This document shows, in pieces, positions 19,378 to 28,729 of a stretch of DNA of 64,000 nt. Position 1 is the first letter of the stretch. Each line of letters starts with the position of its first letter. The notes below the pieces were generated by a model. It made no database searches. It saw nothing but the letters and a program-made list of their open reading frames with translations, and had not been told where the DNA came from. The position numbers were made by a program, and so were the translations under genes. Source of the DNA: Lachnospiraceae bacterium (lineage in GTDB: Bacteria; Bacillota; Clostridia; Lachnospirales; Lachnospiraceae); assembly GCA_015057425.1 (NCBI GenBank), contig SVEL01000006.1, positions 62,001-126,000 on the forward strand. The letters are read 5' to 3'.

Positions 19378-20094
19378 ATGTTGAATATAGGCGTATGTGA
19401 TGACAATGAAATATTTGTCGAGAGATTTAAAAATATATTGGAAAAGTATTTTGATGATAAAGAAACGGAAGCTTGCATACATACATATATTAACGGCGAT
19501 GAGCTTTTGGGGTCAAAGCAAAAGTTTGATTTGATTTTTCTTGATATAGAAATGCCGGGGAAAGATGGAATGGAAGTAGCAGAGACAATATATATGAAGA
19601 TAAAAAAACATGAACAAAGTGAAACCAAAATAGTATTTCTTACAAGTCATGAAGAAGCTATGAGATATGCATTCAGAGTCAAAGCTTTTAGATTTTTAAC
19701 TAAAGACAGTTATGAGCAGGAGGTATATGAATGTTTGGATTCCTTCTGCGAGGAATATCGTTTAGACAGAGTGTTTATGATTTATGTATCGGGCAAAGAA
19801 AAAAAGATTAAACAGAGCGATATTATCTATGTTGCAAGTATACATAATGGGGTAGAAATATGGACTGTATATGATATTTTTAAGCAAAAGCAAAGTCTGA
19901 AAATGTGGGAAGAACAGTTAGATAACCAGCTTTTTGTCAAAGTTGATAAAAAAGCCGTGGCGAATATTACACATATAAGTTACATAGATAATCAGATTGT
20001 TTTTATGTCGGGTGAAAAATTAGATTATTCGAGAAGAAATAAAAAGGAATTAATGAAACGGTTTGAGAATTATGTTTATGAGAAAGCAAGGTGA
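19378..20094 (+). CDS. LytTR-family response regulator (AgrA/VirR type)
   Basis: A 238-residue DNA-binding regulator. Residues 1-125 form a CheY-like receiver with the phospho-acceptor Asp in LIFLDIEMPGKDG and the conserved Lys in RFLTKDSYEQ. Residues about 135-235 are a LytTR domain (KIKQSDIIYVASIHN onward, FVKVDKKAVANITHI). LytTR proteins bind pairs of 9-bp direct repeats. The kinase gene starts 7 bases after the stop. A matching repeat pair occurs at 21366-21395, upstream of the ABC transporter genes, so these are the likely target. Confidence 0.93.
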   Translation: MLNIGVCDDNEIFVERFKNILEKYFDDKETEACIHTYINGDELLGSKQKFDLIFLDIEMPGKDGMEVAETIYMKIKKHEQSETKIVFLTSHEEAMRYAFRVKAFRFLTKDSYEQEVYECLDSFCEEYRLDRVFMIYVSGKEKKIKQSDIIYVASIHNGVEIWTVYDIFKQKQSLKMWEEQLDNQLFVKVDKKAVANITHISYIDNQIVFMSGEKLDYSRRNKKELMKRFENYVYEKAR

Positions 20095-20101
20095 TTGATG
20101 T

Positions 20102-21358
20102 ATGGAATGGTGGCACAATTTTTTGTGGAATGTTATCTATATACCACAGATAGTTCTTATACTTAACGTTATGTTTGGTATGGAAATAATAAAAAAGAAA
20201 AATAGATGGATATTGTTTGGCTTGTTAGAATTTTTTTTGGCCATTATATGTAAAATGACAGGAAACTATTCACTTATTGTAAATGTAGTATTAATAACTG
20301 CAATATTATTTTCTTTATTATGTATGAAAGGGAAATTTAAAATTGTAAAAACATTTATTGTTTTTCTTGTGTTAATGGCAATGTTACATCATATAAGTAA
20401 AGTTATATGTTTGGTTGATAAAAGGTTAGAAATCGTTTCCGTAATCATTGGTATGTTTCTCGTAGTAATACTAATGTATGCTTATAAGAAATTTGAACTC
20501 AAAAGCTTAAGTTCCAAAAGTAATAAAATTATAAAATTAGTATCAGGAGGCATGCTTATTACGGGAGTATTTGCATCGGTGTTCCCTATTACAGATAGTG
20601 AAAATCTTCATAACATTAAAATTTTGTCAATGACTATTATAGCATTTGTGTTATTTATGGTATCTAGTTTTTTGATAGTGTTGTTTTCGGTTCAAAATAA
20701 TAATTATAGAATTAATGAAATTGTGTCAAAGGAAAAAGAAATATTGCTTACAAATTATTTTAATGATGTAAAAAAACATAATTATGAAATGCGTAGATTT
20801 AAACATGATTATAAAAATCATATTGGAAGTATTAAGTATCTTTTGAATGAAAAAAGGTTTGATGAAGCAGAAGAATATGTTAATAAGCTGTGCGAAAACG
20901 AGTGGATAAATGAAAAGATTATAGATGTTGGACATGACTTTGTAAACGCCATATTAAGCGATTATCATAAAAAAGCAACCGAAAAAGAAATTGAGATAAA
21001 TGTTTCAGGTGTTATACCGCTACATATACAGGTAGATAATGTTGATTGGAGTACGATATTGACAAATAGTATAGGAAATGCTCTTGAAGCAACAGAGAAA
21101 CTTGAAGGAAAGAATAAAAAGATAGATATTAGCTTTAGATCACTTGATAATAAGCTTTTTATACAAATGTTTAACAATACCTGTGAAAAAGTAATAATTA
21201 CAGATGGAAAAATAAAAACGACAAAAAATAACAAGGAGAATCATGGATTTGGAATAGATAATATAAGAGCAACTGTAAGAAAATATTATGGAAACTTAGA
21301 ATACGAATTTTTTGAAGAGGAACAACTTTTAAAAACAAAAATTTTGATATGTAAATAA
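20102..21358 (+). CDS. Sensor histidine kinase, AgrC/VirS-like (GHKL ATPase)
   Basis: A 418-residue membrane kinase. Residues 1-205 contain six or so hydrophobic helices with no extracellular domain, as in peptide-sensing AgrC/ComD kinases. The phospho-acceptor His lies in MRRFKHDYKNHIGSIKYLL (near 235-252). The ATPase has the N-box SIGNALEATEKL (near 325) and GFGIDNIRATV near 390. It partners with the upstream LytTR regulator. No AgrB/AgrD genes are visible, so the signal may be an antimicrobial or a small peptide; the tiny ORF at 21472 is a weak candidate. Confidence 0.92.
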   Translation: MEWWHNFLWNVIYIPQIVLILNVMFGMEIIKKKNRWILFGLLEFFLAIICKMTGNYSLIVNVVLITAILFSLLCMKGKFKIVKTFIVFLVLMAMLHHISKVICLVDKRLEIVSVIIGMFLVVILMYAYKKFELKSLSSKSNKIIKLVSGGMLITGVFASVFPITDSENLHNIKILSMTIIAFVLFMVSSFLIVLFSVQNNNYRINEIVSKEKEILLTNYFNDVKKHNYEMRRFKHDYKNHIGSIKYLLNEKRFDEAEEYVNKLCENEWINEKIIDVGHDFVNAILSDYHKKATEKEIEINVSGVIPLHIQVDNVDWSTILTNSIGNALEATEKLEGKNKKIDISFRSLDNKLFIQMFNNTCEKVIITDGKIKTTKNNKENHGFGIDNIRATVRKYYGNLEYEFFEEEQLLKTKILICK

Positions 21359-21365
21359 AAAAATG

Positions 21366-21435
21366 ACCGTTCGCAACCCTAAAATGACCGTTCGCAACCC
21401 ACTGTATTGATTTAGTACACTAAATTTTCTACACT
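21366..21435 (+). promoter_or_regulatory. Predicted LytTR boxes and promoter of the ABC transporter operon
   Basis: The 9-mer ACCGTTCGC occurs at 21366 and 21387, exactly 21 bp apart (12-bp gap, two helical turns), inside a perfect 20-bp direct repeat. This matches the known LytTR target form. Eleven bases downstream comes TTGATT (21407), a 17-base spacer and TACACT (21430). The box-to-start distance resembles ComE/AgrA promoters. The weak core boxes suggest dependence on the regulator. Confidence 0.75.
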
Positions 21436-21437
21436 CA

Positions 21438-21460
21438 CCCTGTTAGTAAGCTTAACAGGG
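21438..21460 (+). other. Hairpin at the predicted 5' end of the LytTR-controlled transcript
   Basis: A perfect 8-bp stem CCCTGTTA / TAACAGGG with a 7-nt loop. Its 3' strand includes part of the strong AGGGAGGTG ribosome site for the tiny ORF at 21472, so folding could hide that site. Confidence 0.5.
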
Positions 21461-21471
21461 AGGTGAAGAAA

Positions 21472-21549
21472 ATGTCATTTGAAGAATGGTTTGACTGGAT
21501 AATACATCGGTACCGTCAGCATCATCATCTGCTACTGCGTTTAATATAA
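21472..21549 (+). CDS. Candidate 25-residue peptide, possibly the start of a frameshifted longer one
   Basis: This ORF is too short for the track. ATG 21472 has a near-perfect RBS (AGGGAGGTG, 8-9 bases away) and encodes a peptide starting MSFEEWFDWIIH and ending in an HHHLLLRL-rich stretch. Another frame is open from 21495 to a TAA at 21654 and encodes about 53 residues containing SASSSATAFNIRYCGHSK, so one frameshift inside the overlap would give a single product of about 60 residues. The position, right after the LytTR boxes and before the transporter, fits a bacteriocin, signal or sensor peptide, but I recognise no family. It may also be a pseudogene. The rest of 21550-21688 holds nothing else I can support. 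Confidence 0.4.
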   Translation: MSFEEWFDWIIHRYRQHHHLLLRLI

Positions 21550-21688
21550 GATATTGCGGACATTCAAAACAAAGAATAGATGAACCACTTTCGAAATTTA
21601 TAGATAAGGTTAATAGTTTGGAAATATTAGCAATAGTAAAAATATCATTTGAATAAAAAAACTCAATGTCGGGTTTAGGAGAAAAAGT

Positions 21689-22267
21689 ATGAGAAATAAG
21701 AAAAAAATAGTAGTATATATAATGATAATAAGTATACTGTTGATTTTTACAGGGACCTTATATGTTCAAATTAATTCATCTTTACAGGTGAAAAGTGTAA
21801 ACGTGGATATTAGGGAGTACGGAATAGGTTGGACTTTTGAAGAGTTTAAGAGTTTATACGAGTATGTAAACGAAACTGAAGACAAAGATTATCAGTTGAT
21901 TAGACAGGAAAACGTGTTTCCGTCTGAAGATAAAAATGATTATTGTGGAATAACAATCTGGGCAAAAATAAAGAATAGAAGTTTTCTTGATGTTAATGTT
22001 TATAATACCTATATAGTAGATGAAGATGTCAATTCTCCGATAATAAAAGCAAGTACAGAGATTAGCGAAGATTTTGGAAACTTTGAAGAAGTAGAGGAGT
22101 TTTGTGTCATTGCATTTGACATGTATCGTGGAGATATGACGGATGAAGAAATTCTTGAGTACATAAAGACTCTTAAATTAGAAGTATATTACGGAAATAC
22201 GATTGATAGAAACAGTACTCTTAAACTCGACTTAAAGGATTATGATGTAAAATTGTCAGACAGATAG
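21689..22267 (+). CDS. Membrane-anchored extracytoplasmic protein, unknown
   Basis: A 192-residue protein I do not recognise. A basic start and one hydrophobic helix (residues 7-27, without a lipobox) anchor an acidic outer domain of about 160 residues with many aromatic and beta-type segments (YGIGWTFEEFKSLYEYV, YCGITIWAKIKNRSF). The RBS GGAG lies 8-9 bases upstream. It starts the gene series leading into an ABC transporter and ends 9 bases before it, so it is likely an accessory protein of that transporter, perhaps a substrate or peptide binder or an immunity factor. That role is inference from position only. Confidence 0.7.
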   Translation: MRNKKKIVVYIMIISILLIFTGTLYVQINSSLQVKSVNVDIREYGIGWTFEEFKSLYEYVNETEDKDYQLIRQENVFPSEDKNDYCGITIWAKIKNRSFLDVNVYNTYIVDEDVNSPIIKASTEISEDFGNFEEVEEFCVIAFDMYRGDMTDEEILEYIKTLKLEVYYGNTIDRNSTLKLDLKDYDVKLSDR

Positions 22268-22276
22268 AAGGAGGAT

Positions 22277-22939
22277 ATGAAATTGCTTGAAGCTAATGGG
22301 ATTTCAAAAGGATATAAGATAGGAGACAAGAAAATCAAGATATTGGAGAATTTGGATTTTGTTCTTTGTGAAGGTGAAAAAGTAGCTATTATAGGACCGT
22401 CCGGAAGTGGGAAAAGTACACTGCTTAATATTTTAAGCGGTCTTGATAAATGTGATAGTGGAAGTATTATGTTTAAAGGTAAAGACATATCAAAACTTAC
22501 CGGGCCGGCACTTGTTAAGCTTAGAAGGGGAAATTTCGGATTCATATTTCAAGAATTTTGCCTTGTAAATACCTTAAATGCTCTTGATAATATTCTTGTA
22601 TCCGTATATGCCTGTGGACAAAAGCCACAGATGGAAGAAGTATATGAGCTTTGTAAGGAACTGGGAATATATGAAAGATTGGAGCATTTTCCGCACCAGC
22701 TTTCCGGTGGTGAGAAACAGAGAGTAGCTATAGCCAGAGCCATAATATGTAAGCCGACTATCATTTTCTCTGATGAAGCAACAGGTAATCTTGATAAAAA
22801 AAATAGTAAGCTTGTGATGGAGATGCTTGCAGAGAGCTGTAAAAAACACAATATATCACTTGTATACGTAACTCATGATATGGAATTAGTAAAGTATGCC
22901 GACAGAGTGTTGGATTTGGGGAATTTGTATGAAAAGTAA
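22277..22939 (+). CDS. ABC transporter ATP-binding protein, MacB/LolD/BceA type
   Basis: A 220-residue ATPase with Walker A GPSGSGKST (near 40), Q-loop FGFIFQEFCLV, signature LSGGEKQRVAIARA (near 140), Walker B TIIFSDEATGNLD and the H-loop VTHD. The lineage is that of ATPases serving FtsX-type permeases, which act by mechanotransmission rather than classical transport and often give resistance to peptide antibiotics. RBS GGAGG. The gene overlaps the permease start by 11 bases, so the two are co-translated. Control by the upstream LytTR system is predicted. Confidence 0.95.
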   Translation: MKLLEANGISKGYKIGDKKIKILENLDFVLCEGEKVAIIGPSGSGKSTLLNILSGLDKCDSGSIMFKGKDISKLTGPALVKLRRGNFGFIFQEFCLVNTLNALDNILVSVYACGQKPQMEEVYELCKELGIYERLEHFPHQLSGGEKQRVAIARAIICKPTIIFSDEATGNLDKKNSKLVMEMLAESCKKHNISLVYVTHDMELVKYADRVLDLGNLYEK

Positions 22940-25346
22940 AAGAAGCAGTTTAAATATATTAATTGCCAAATGCATTGGCAGACATATAATGAAAAAGAAA
23001 TCAGCATTTCTTATATTTTTAATCAGTCTTTTTATAGTAGGTTTTTTAGCAAACTTTTACTATATCAGGAAGGATATAGATATGGAAGTAGGAAAGCTGA
23101 CGTTTGGCTCATATCAATGTAGTTTTTATGATGTGACGGAAGATGTAATTGAAAAGATAAAAAAAGAAGACGGAATAGTATTTGCTATACCTTATTTCAC
23201 TGAACAAAATTGGTACAATCGTTTTTTTTATGGCAACGAAGAGTTTTTAAAAAATACAAATTATTCTTTGGAAGAAGGTCGTATGCCTGAAACGGAGGAT
23301 GAGATATTATGTGAGAGTGCATACCTGTATCAGAAAGGTATAGAATTTGATGAAGATAATTTATGTAAGATTTCTTTAGATGGGAAGGAATATACTGTGA
23401 CCGGCATATTGGGATATGCTACAAATGGTGAGATTCTAAGCTCATATGTCTCTCTATTCTTTTTAAATGATAAGTTCTACGAAGGTGAGACATATGATGT
23501 TGTGATGAAGTCAGAATATGATAACTATAAAGGGTATTTTGATAAGCTTGCTAAAAAGTATGGTATTCCTACAGAAGCAATTTCATATAATAATGAGCTT
23601 ATATCATATACCGGAATAGATGAAAATGGAAATCATATAGGATTTCATGATAATCTCCTTAGAATTTCGTACTTTGTCATTTGCTTTATTATGATTTTAG
23701 TAGTCTATGAGGTTATCAGGCTTCAAAGTGATGAGGTGAAAAATACAGGTTTTACCTTGCTTGCTCAGGGAATAAGCAGAAGCAGACTTACCTTTGTATA
23801 TATGTTTACCTGGGTGTGTTTTATGATAGCGAGTATAGGTGTTTCTCTGTTGCTTACCATTCTTATCAATTACATATATGTAGATTATATAGGTATAAGT
23901 GTAAGTGTAGATATATATAAATCAGTACCGTATATGTTTGTTGCAGCTTTTACATTTGCGATGATTATTATAGTTTTCATAACTATCAGTTTTTTCACAG
24001 GATTTAGAGGAAGAGTATCGGCAGCTATTAAAAATAAAGGTAATGTCCGTATCAAAAAGAAGTACAGTAACAGAAGTCTTTTGACAGACAGCAGATATCC
24101 CTTTTGGGTAACTGCAAAAGCCAATATAACTATGAAGAAAGGTAAGCATATATTGTTGATGGGTATTGTATGCATATCACTTGTACTTATTACCTTGTAT
24201 TCGTATATCATTAATGATGTATTTATGATACAAAAGGATATAAACTATGATTATAGGTTAAGTGTCGTATATACGGATATTACGAAGGCATTATATGGAA
24301 CTGGTGAACTTAGGGAAAAGTATGCTGATATGCAAAATTATAAGGATAAGTTTAAAGTTTTTCCTGTATTTTATACCAATGGTGGAGTAGAGTTTAAGGC
24401 GAAGGATGCGTCTGAGGAATATCTTGACTATTTACGGAATTTATCGCCGGAGTATAATGGTGTTTTAACCAATATAAATACTGCGGTTTTAAGTGAAGGT
24501 GTTATATTCATAGGTGTCGACGATGAAATTTTAAGAGATATGTATGGATATAAAGGAAACGGTTCTTTAAAGAAGGATGAATGTATTTTGGTGGAAAATA
24601 CCAAGTCGAATAATGATACAGGTTTTAGAGTAGGGTTTGAAAAGGGAGACGAATTACACAGTGAATATTTTAATTTAAAGGAAGAAGTAACTAAAGAGAT
24701 AAATCTTAAAATTGTGGATACGGTAGAGGATATTATAGACCTTGATGTTGAAATGAACTATGAGCCTGTAATATTTATCAGTATGGAGCTTTTTAATGAT
24801 ATGGAAAACATAGGTTATCCGAGTCTTATGTATATAAATAAAGTTGATATAACAGATAAGGAATTGTATGAGTATTTTAAGGGGACAAGTGATATCAAAC
24901 TGACAGATTTGGACGAAGAAAAGGAATACATAGGAAGAACAAAGCTGACATATAATTTGACGGTTTACATTATATATGTGATTTTGGCAGTGCTTTTAGC
25001 AATTAACTGTTTTATATCCATGTATGAAAAATTCCACAACGAAAAACAGCAGATTGCCATACTTGAGGCAATGGGAGTAGGAAAGCTTAAGAACTTTCTC
25101 GTAACAGCATATGGTATGATAAAGCTGATTATGGAAGCAACTGTTATCGGAACTGTTTTATCGGTATGTGTGAACTATGTACTATATCTGTATATTAGGC
25201 ATTACAACGGTTATTATATATATAGTTTCCCGGTAGAAACATTTGTACTTCCGCTTTCTATTATAGTTGTTATATTTGCAGTAGTTTGCCTGGTGGTATA
25301 TAAGATGATAGATAAGATTCAGATAGCGAGAGTGTTGTCAAGTTAA
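22929..25346 (+). CDS. FtsX-like ABC transporter permease
   Basis: About 805 residues from ATG 22929, which follows GGGGAA; the track start at 22896 would overlap the ATPase further and has a non-standard N-terminus. A first membrane helix (about 20-40) is followed by a large outer domain (about 40-240), three helices between about 250 and 365, another helix near 405-425 with a second large outer domain, and three C-terminal helices. This is two FtsX units, each with an extracytoplasmic insert, as in BceB/MacB-like or bacteriocin-immunity permeases. Substrate unknown. After its stop no terminator is seen before the valS promoter 20 bases on. Confidence 0.92.
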   Translation: MKSKRSSLNILIAKCIGRHIMKKKSAFLIFLISLFIVGFLANFYYIRKDIDMEVGKLTFGSYQCSFYDVTEDVIEKIKKEDGIVFAIPYFTEQNWYNRFFYGNEEFLKNTNYSLEEGRMPETEDEILCESAYLYQKGIEFDEDNLCKISLDGKEYTVTGILGYATNGEILSSYVSLFFLNDKFYEGETYDVVMKSEYDNYKGYFDKLAKKYGIPTEAISYNNELISYTGIDENGNHIGFHDNLLRISYFVICFIMILVVYEVIRLQSDEVKNTGFTLLAQGISRSRLTFVYMFTWVCFMIASIGVSLLLTILINYIYVDYIGISVSVDIYKSVPYMFVAAFTFAMIIIVFITISFFTGFRGRVSAAIKNKGNVRIKKKYSNRSLLTDSRYPFWVTAKANITMKKGKHILLMGIVCISLVLITLYSYIINDVFMIQKDINYDYRLSVVYTDITKALYGTGELREKYADMQNYKDKFKVFPVFYTNGGVEFKAKDASEEYLDYLRNLSPEYNGVLTNINTAVLSEGVIFIGVDDEILRDMYGYKGNGSLKKDECILVENTKSNNDTGFRVGFEKGDELHSEYFNLKEEVTKEINLKIVDTVEDIIDLDVEMNYEPVIFISMELFNDMENIGYPSLMYINKVDITDKELYEYFKGTSDIKLTDLDEEKEYIGRTKLTYNLTVYIIYVILAVLLAINCFISMYEKFHNEKQQIAILEAMGVGKLKNFLVTAYGMIKLIMEATVIGTVLSVCVNYVLYLYIRHYNGYYIYSFPVETFVLPLSIIVVIFAVVCLVVYKMIDKIQIARVLSS

Positions 25347-25365
25347 TCTTAAAGCAAATTTTTGG

Positions 25366-25394
25366 TTGACAAAACGCGTCAAACTGTTTATCAT
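25366..25394 (+). promoter_or_regulatory. valS promoter
   Basis: Consensus TTGACA at 25366, a 17-base spacer and TATCAT at 25389, giving a start near 25401, just before the T-box leader. Confidence 0.8.
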
Positions 25395-25400
25395 AATGAA

Positions 25401-25698
25401 ATAGTAAATATTTCAAATGTAATGACGAAGAGGAGTAGTAGATTACGACTTTTAGAGAGAGCGCTTCACCGGCTGAAAGGGTGCTTAAGTACGAATTTAT
25501 GAAGGTAGCTTCCGAACAGCGCTTCCAAAGCCGCAAGGCAAGTAGTTTGCGACGTTTCATCCACGTTACAGGATAAGATGAGAAATGCCTGAAGGCAGCC
25601 GTATATGACATTATGATAGATTTGTTATATGATATATGGTAAAAAAGGTGGTACCGCGTAATTACGCCCTTTGTAGAAATACAAAGGGCGATTCTTTT
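25401..25698 (+). promoter_or_regulatory. T-box leader of valS
   Basis: A transcription-attenuation leader that senses uncharged tRNA. The invariant T-box AGGTGGTACCGCG is at 25646-25658; its TGGT bulge fits a tRNA with discriminator A, as tRNA-Val has. A long stem I precedes it, with AGAGAG and a CACCGGCTGAAAGGGTG apical hairpin near 25470. The terminator is CGCCCTTTGT / ACAAAGGGCG (25665-25690) with a T-rich tail. A GTA triplet at 25505, in the 3' strand of stem I, is a candidate valine specifier codon, though I cannot prove the fold. Loss of charged tRNA-Val would allow valS transcription. Confidence 0.9.
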
Positions 25699-25735
25699 GT
25701 AGTGGTTTTTGTTTATGCGCTAAACATTTAGTTCA

Positions 25736-25902
25736 GATATTGTTGTTATACCACTTTCAGCACGCTTGCGCTGCTCTCCGCACGCAACGGTACATAAGAT
25801 GCTTGCCTATGGTCAAACTGACAACAAGTTGTCATTTGACACATATTCAACCACCTAAGTACCGGCGGCTCCAAAGCACTTCAAGTGGTACAAAACAATA
25901 TC
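25736..25902. repeat. 167-bp imperfect palindromic element between the valS T-box and valS
   Basis: The outer arms GATATTGTT-TACCACTT and AAGTGGTA-AACAATATC are inverted copies, and pairing continues inward through partly matching blocks (GGTACATAAG with CTAAGTACC) to a central TCAAA-TGACAAC-AA-GTTGTCA-TTTGA hairpin. Nearly the whole element can fold on itself. The ORF-track protein here is low complexity and spurious. It looks like a MITE-like insertion or a structured RNA. Confidence 0.7.
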
Positions 25903-25987
25903 TTCACAAAATGGTGTTTTCTGTATATAAACAAAAACCAATACAAAAGAAAAGCTTATAGACTAAAAATGAAAGGAAAGATAAATC

Positions 25988-28627
25988 ATGAAAAAAGAAC
26001 TGGAAAAGAATTACAATCCCGGTGAAATTGAAGAGAAACTTTACAGTAACTGGATGAGAAAGAAGTATTTCCATGCGGAAGTAGACAGAAGTAAGAAGCC
26101 ATTTACTATTGTTATGCCTCCTCCAAATATTACAGGACAGCTCCATATGGGACATGCCCTTGATAATACTATTCAGGATATACTTATCAGATTTAAGAGA
26201 ATGCAGGGCTATAGTGCATTATGGCAGCCGGGAACTGACCACGCTTCCATAGCTACAGAAGCTAAGATTGTAGAAGCTATGAGAAAAGAGGGTATTTCTA
26301 AAGAAGACCTTGGAAGAGAAGGCTTCTTAAAGAGAGCTTGGGAGTGGAAGGCTGAATACGGCGGAAGAATTGTAAATCAGCTTAAGAGAATCGGTTCATC
26401 AGCTGACTGGGACAGAGAAAGATTTACAATGGACGAGGGCTGTAACAAGGCTGTTAAGGAAGTTTTCGTAGGTCTTTATGAAAAAGGACTTATCTATAGA
26501 GGTGAAAGAATTATCAACTGGTGTCCGCACTGCCTTACATCTATATCAGATGCAGAAGTAGAATTCGAAGAACAGGCAGGACATTTCTGGCATTTAAGAT
26601 ATGCACTTTCGGACGGAAGCGGATATATCAATCTTGCTACAACAAGACCGGAAACATTACTTGGTGATACTGCAGTAGCTGTAAATCCAAATGATGACAG
26701 ATATAAAGATATGGTTGGAAAGACAGTTATCCTTCCAATCGTTCACAGAGAAATTCCTGTAGTTGCTGATGATTATGTTGAGATGGATTTCGGAACTGGT
26801 GTAGTTAAGATTACTCCTGCTCATGACCCTAACGACTTTGAAGTTGGTTTAAGACATAACCTTCCTGTAATCAATGTAATGACAGATGATGCAAAGATTA
26901 CAGAGGATTATCCAAAGTATGCAGGTATGGACAGATATGAAGCGAGAAAGGCTATCGTAGCTGACCTTGAAGCAGAGGGAGCTCTTGTTAAGATAGAGGA
27001 TTACTCACACAATGTTGGTACTTGCTACAGATGTTCTACTACAGTAGAACCAAGAGTTTCAAAACAGTGGTTCGTAAGCATGAAACCGCTTGCAAAGCCT
27101 GCTATTGATGCAGTTAAAAATGATGATACAAAGTTTGTACCTGAACATTTTGAAAAGACATATTTCCATTGGCTTGAAAACATTAGAGACTGGTGTATTT
27201 CACGTCAGTTATGGTGGGGACATCAGATACCTGCGTTTTACTGTGATGAATGTGGTGAAATGATAGTTTCAAAGGAAGACAAGGTATGCTGTCCGAAATG
27301 TAACAAAGAGATGAGACAGGACCCTGATACACTTGATACATGGTTCTCATCAGCGTTATGGCCATTTTCAACACTTGGCTGGCCTGAAAAGACAGAAGAA
27401 ATGGAATATTTCTATCCTACAAATGTACTTGTAACAGGCTACGATATTATTCCTTTCTGGGTTATGAGAATGATGTTCTCAGGCTTGGAGCAGACAGGAC
27501 AGGTTCCGTTCGATACAGTTCTTATCCATGGTCTTGTAAGAGACTCACAAGGTAGAAAGATGAGCAAATCTCTCGGAAACGGTATCGACCCGCTTGAAAT
27601 TATAGACAAATACGGTGCAGATGCACTTAGATTTACTCTTATCACAGGTAATGCGCCGGGTAATGATATGAGATTCTATTATGAAAGAGTAGAAGCAAGC
27701 AGAAACTTTGCAAACAAGGTATGGAATGCGTCAAGATTTATTATGATGAATCTTCCGGAAGAGGGAATAGAAGAAGTATCTGCAGAAATGCTTACAGATG
27801 CAGATAAATGGATTATTTCTAAAGCAAATACTCTTGTAAAAGAAGTTACTGAAAACCTTGAAAAATACGAAATCGGTATTGCAGCTGATAAGCTTTATAA
27901 CTTTATCTGGGAAGAATTCTGTGACTGGTACATCGAGATGGTTAAGCCACGTCTTTACAATGATGAAGATACTACTAAGGCAGCAGCCCTTTCAACTCTT
28001 CAGAGCGTACTTATTACAGCACTTAAACTTTTACATCCGTATATGCCGTTTGTAACAGAAGAAATCTTTACAACGCTTCAGGATAAAGAAGAATCAATTA
28101 TGGTTTCAGACTGGCCGGTATACGAAGAGGCAAAGAATTTTGCTGAAGAAGAAAATAGTGTAGAAGTTATAAAGGAAGCTGTAAGAGCAATCAGAAACAT
28201 CCGTGCTGAGATGAACGTAGCGCCAAGTAAGAAAGCAAAGGTTATCGTTGTTTCAGAAGATGCAAAAGTACAGGACATTTTTGAAGATGGTAAAGTATTC
28301 TTTGCTACACTTGGTTATGCAAGTGAAGTACTTGTTCAGGGTGACAAGGCAGGAGTAGACGATGATGCAGTATCAGTTATGGTTCCAAATGCAGTTATCT
28401 ATATGCCGTTTGCCGAACTTGTTGATATCGAAAAGGAAATCGAAAGACTTAACAAAGAAAAGGAAAGACTTACAAAGGAAATCGCCAGAGTAACAAGTAT
28501 GCTTAGTAATCCTAACTTCGTAAATAAAGCACCTGAAGCTAAAATCAATGAAGAAAAGGAAAAACAGGAAAAATACCTTAAACTTATGGAACAGGTTGAA
28601 GAAAGACTTGCACATTTTTCTAAATAA
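25988..28627 (+). CDS. valS: Valyl-tRNA synthetase
   Basis: An 879-residue class I synthetase that charges tRNA-Val. It has the HIGH-type motif [15 protein letters not shown] (near 44), the CP1 editing domain that clears misacylated threonine ([17 protein letters not shown] near 217), and [11 protein letters not shown] (near 523). A zinc-ribbon-like [20 protein letters not shown] insert lies near 415-440, and a C-terminal coiled-coil arm (about 815-875) ends the protein, as in other bacterial ValRS. Full length. RBS AAAGGAAAG. Expression should be set by the T-box leader. Confidence 0.98.
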   Translation: MKKELEKNYNPGEIEEKLYSNWMRKKYFHAEVDRSKKPFTIVMPPPNITGQLHMGHALDNTIQDILIRFKRMQGYSALWQPGTDHASIATEAKIVEAMRKEGISKEDLGREGFLKRAWEWKAEYGGRIVNQLKRIGSSADWDRERFTMDEGCNKAVKEVFVGLYEKGLIYRGERIINWCPHCLTSISDAEVEFEEQAGHFWHLRYALSDGSGYINLATTRPETLLGDTAVAVNPNDDRYKDMVGKTVILPIVHREIPVVADDYVEMDFGTGVVKITPAHDPNDFEVGLRHNLPVINVMTDDAKITEDYPKYAGMDRYEARKAIVADLEAEGALVKIEDYSHNVGTCYRCSTTVEPRVSKQWFVSMKPLAKPAIDAVKNDDTKFVPEHFEKTYFHWLENIRDWCISRQLWWGHQIPAFYCDECGEMIVSKEDKVCCPKCNKEMRQDPDTLDTWFSSALWPFSTLGWPEKTEEMEYFYPTNVLVTGYDIIPFWVMRMMFSGLEQTGQVPFDTVLIHGLVRDSQGRKMSKSLGNGIDPLEIIDKYGADALRFTLITGNAPGNDMRFYYERVEASRNFANKVWNASRFIMMNLPEEGIEEVSAEMLTDADKWIISKANTLVKEVTENLEKYEIGIAADKLYNFIWEEFCDWYIEMVKPRLYNDEDTTKAAALSTLQSVLITALKLLHPYMPFVTEEIFTTLQDKEESIMVSDWPVYEEAKNFAEEENSVEVIKEAVRAIRNIRAEMNVAPSKKAKVIVVSEDAKVQDIFEDGKVFFATLGYASEVLVQGDKAGVDDDAVSVMVPNAVIYMPFAELVDIEKEIERLNKEKERLTKEIARVTSMLSNPNFVNKAPEAKINEEKEKQEKYLKLMEQVEERLAHFSK

Positions 28628-28657
28628 TTAAATAAAGTATTGTTTTTCTGTTAATTT

Positions 28658-28706
28658 ATGCCGAAATATGATATTATAAAGGTAGTATCATGTTTCGGCA
28701 TTTTTA
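28658..28706 (+). terminator. Terminator after valS
   Basis: Long stem starting ATGCCGAAA and closing TTTCGGCAT with an ATGATA / TATCAT inner section and a T-rich tail. Confidence 0.85.
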
Positions 28707-28729
28707 TTTAGTGAACAGGTAGGTACGCT

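Noticed and set aside
25740-25961. 73-residue ORF between T-box and valS
   Set aside because: It is a translation of the palindromic element and lacks an RBS.
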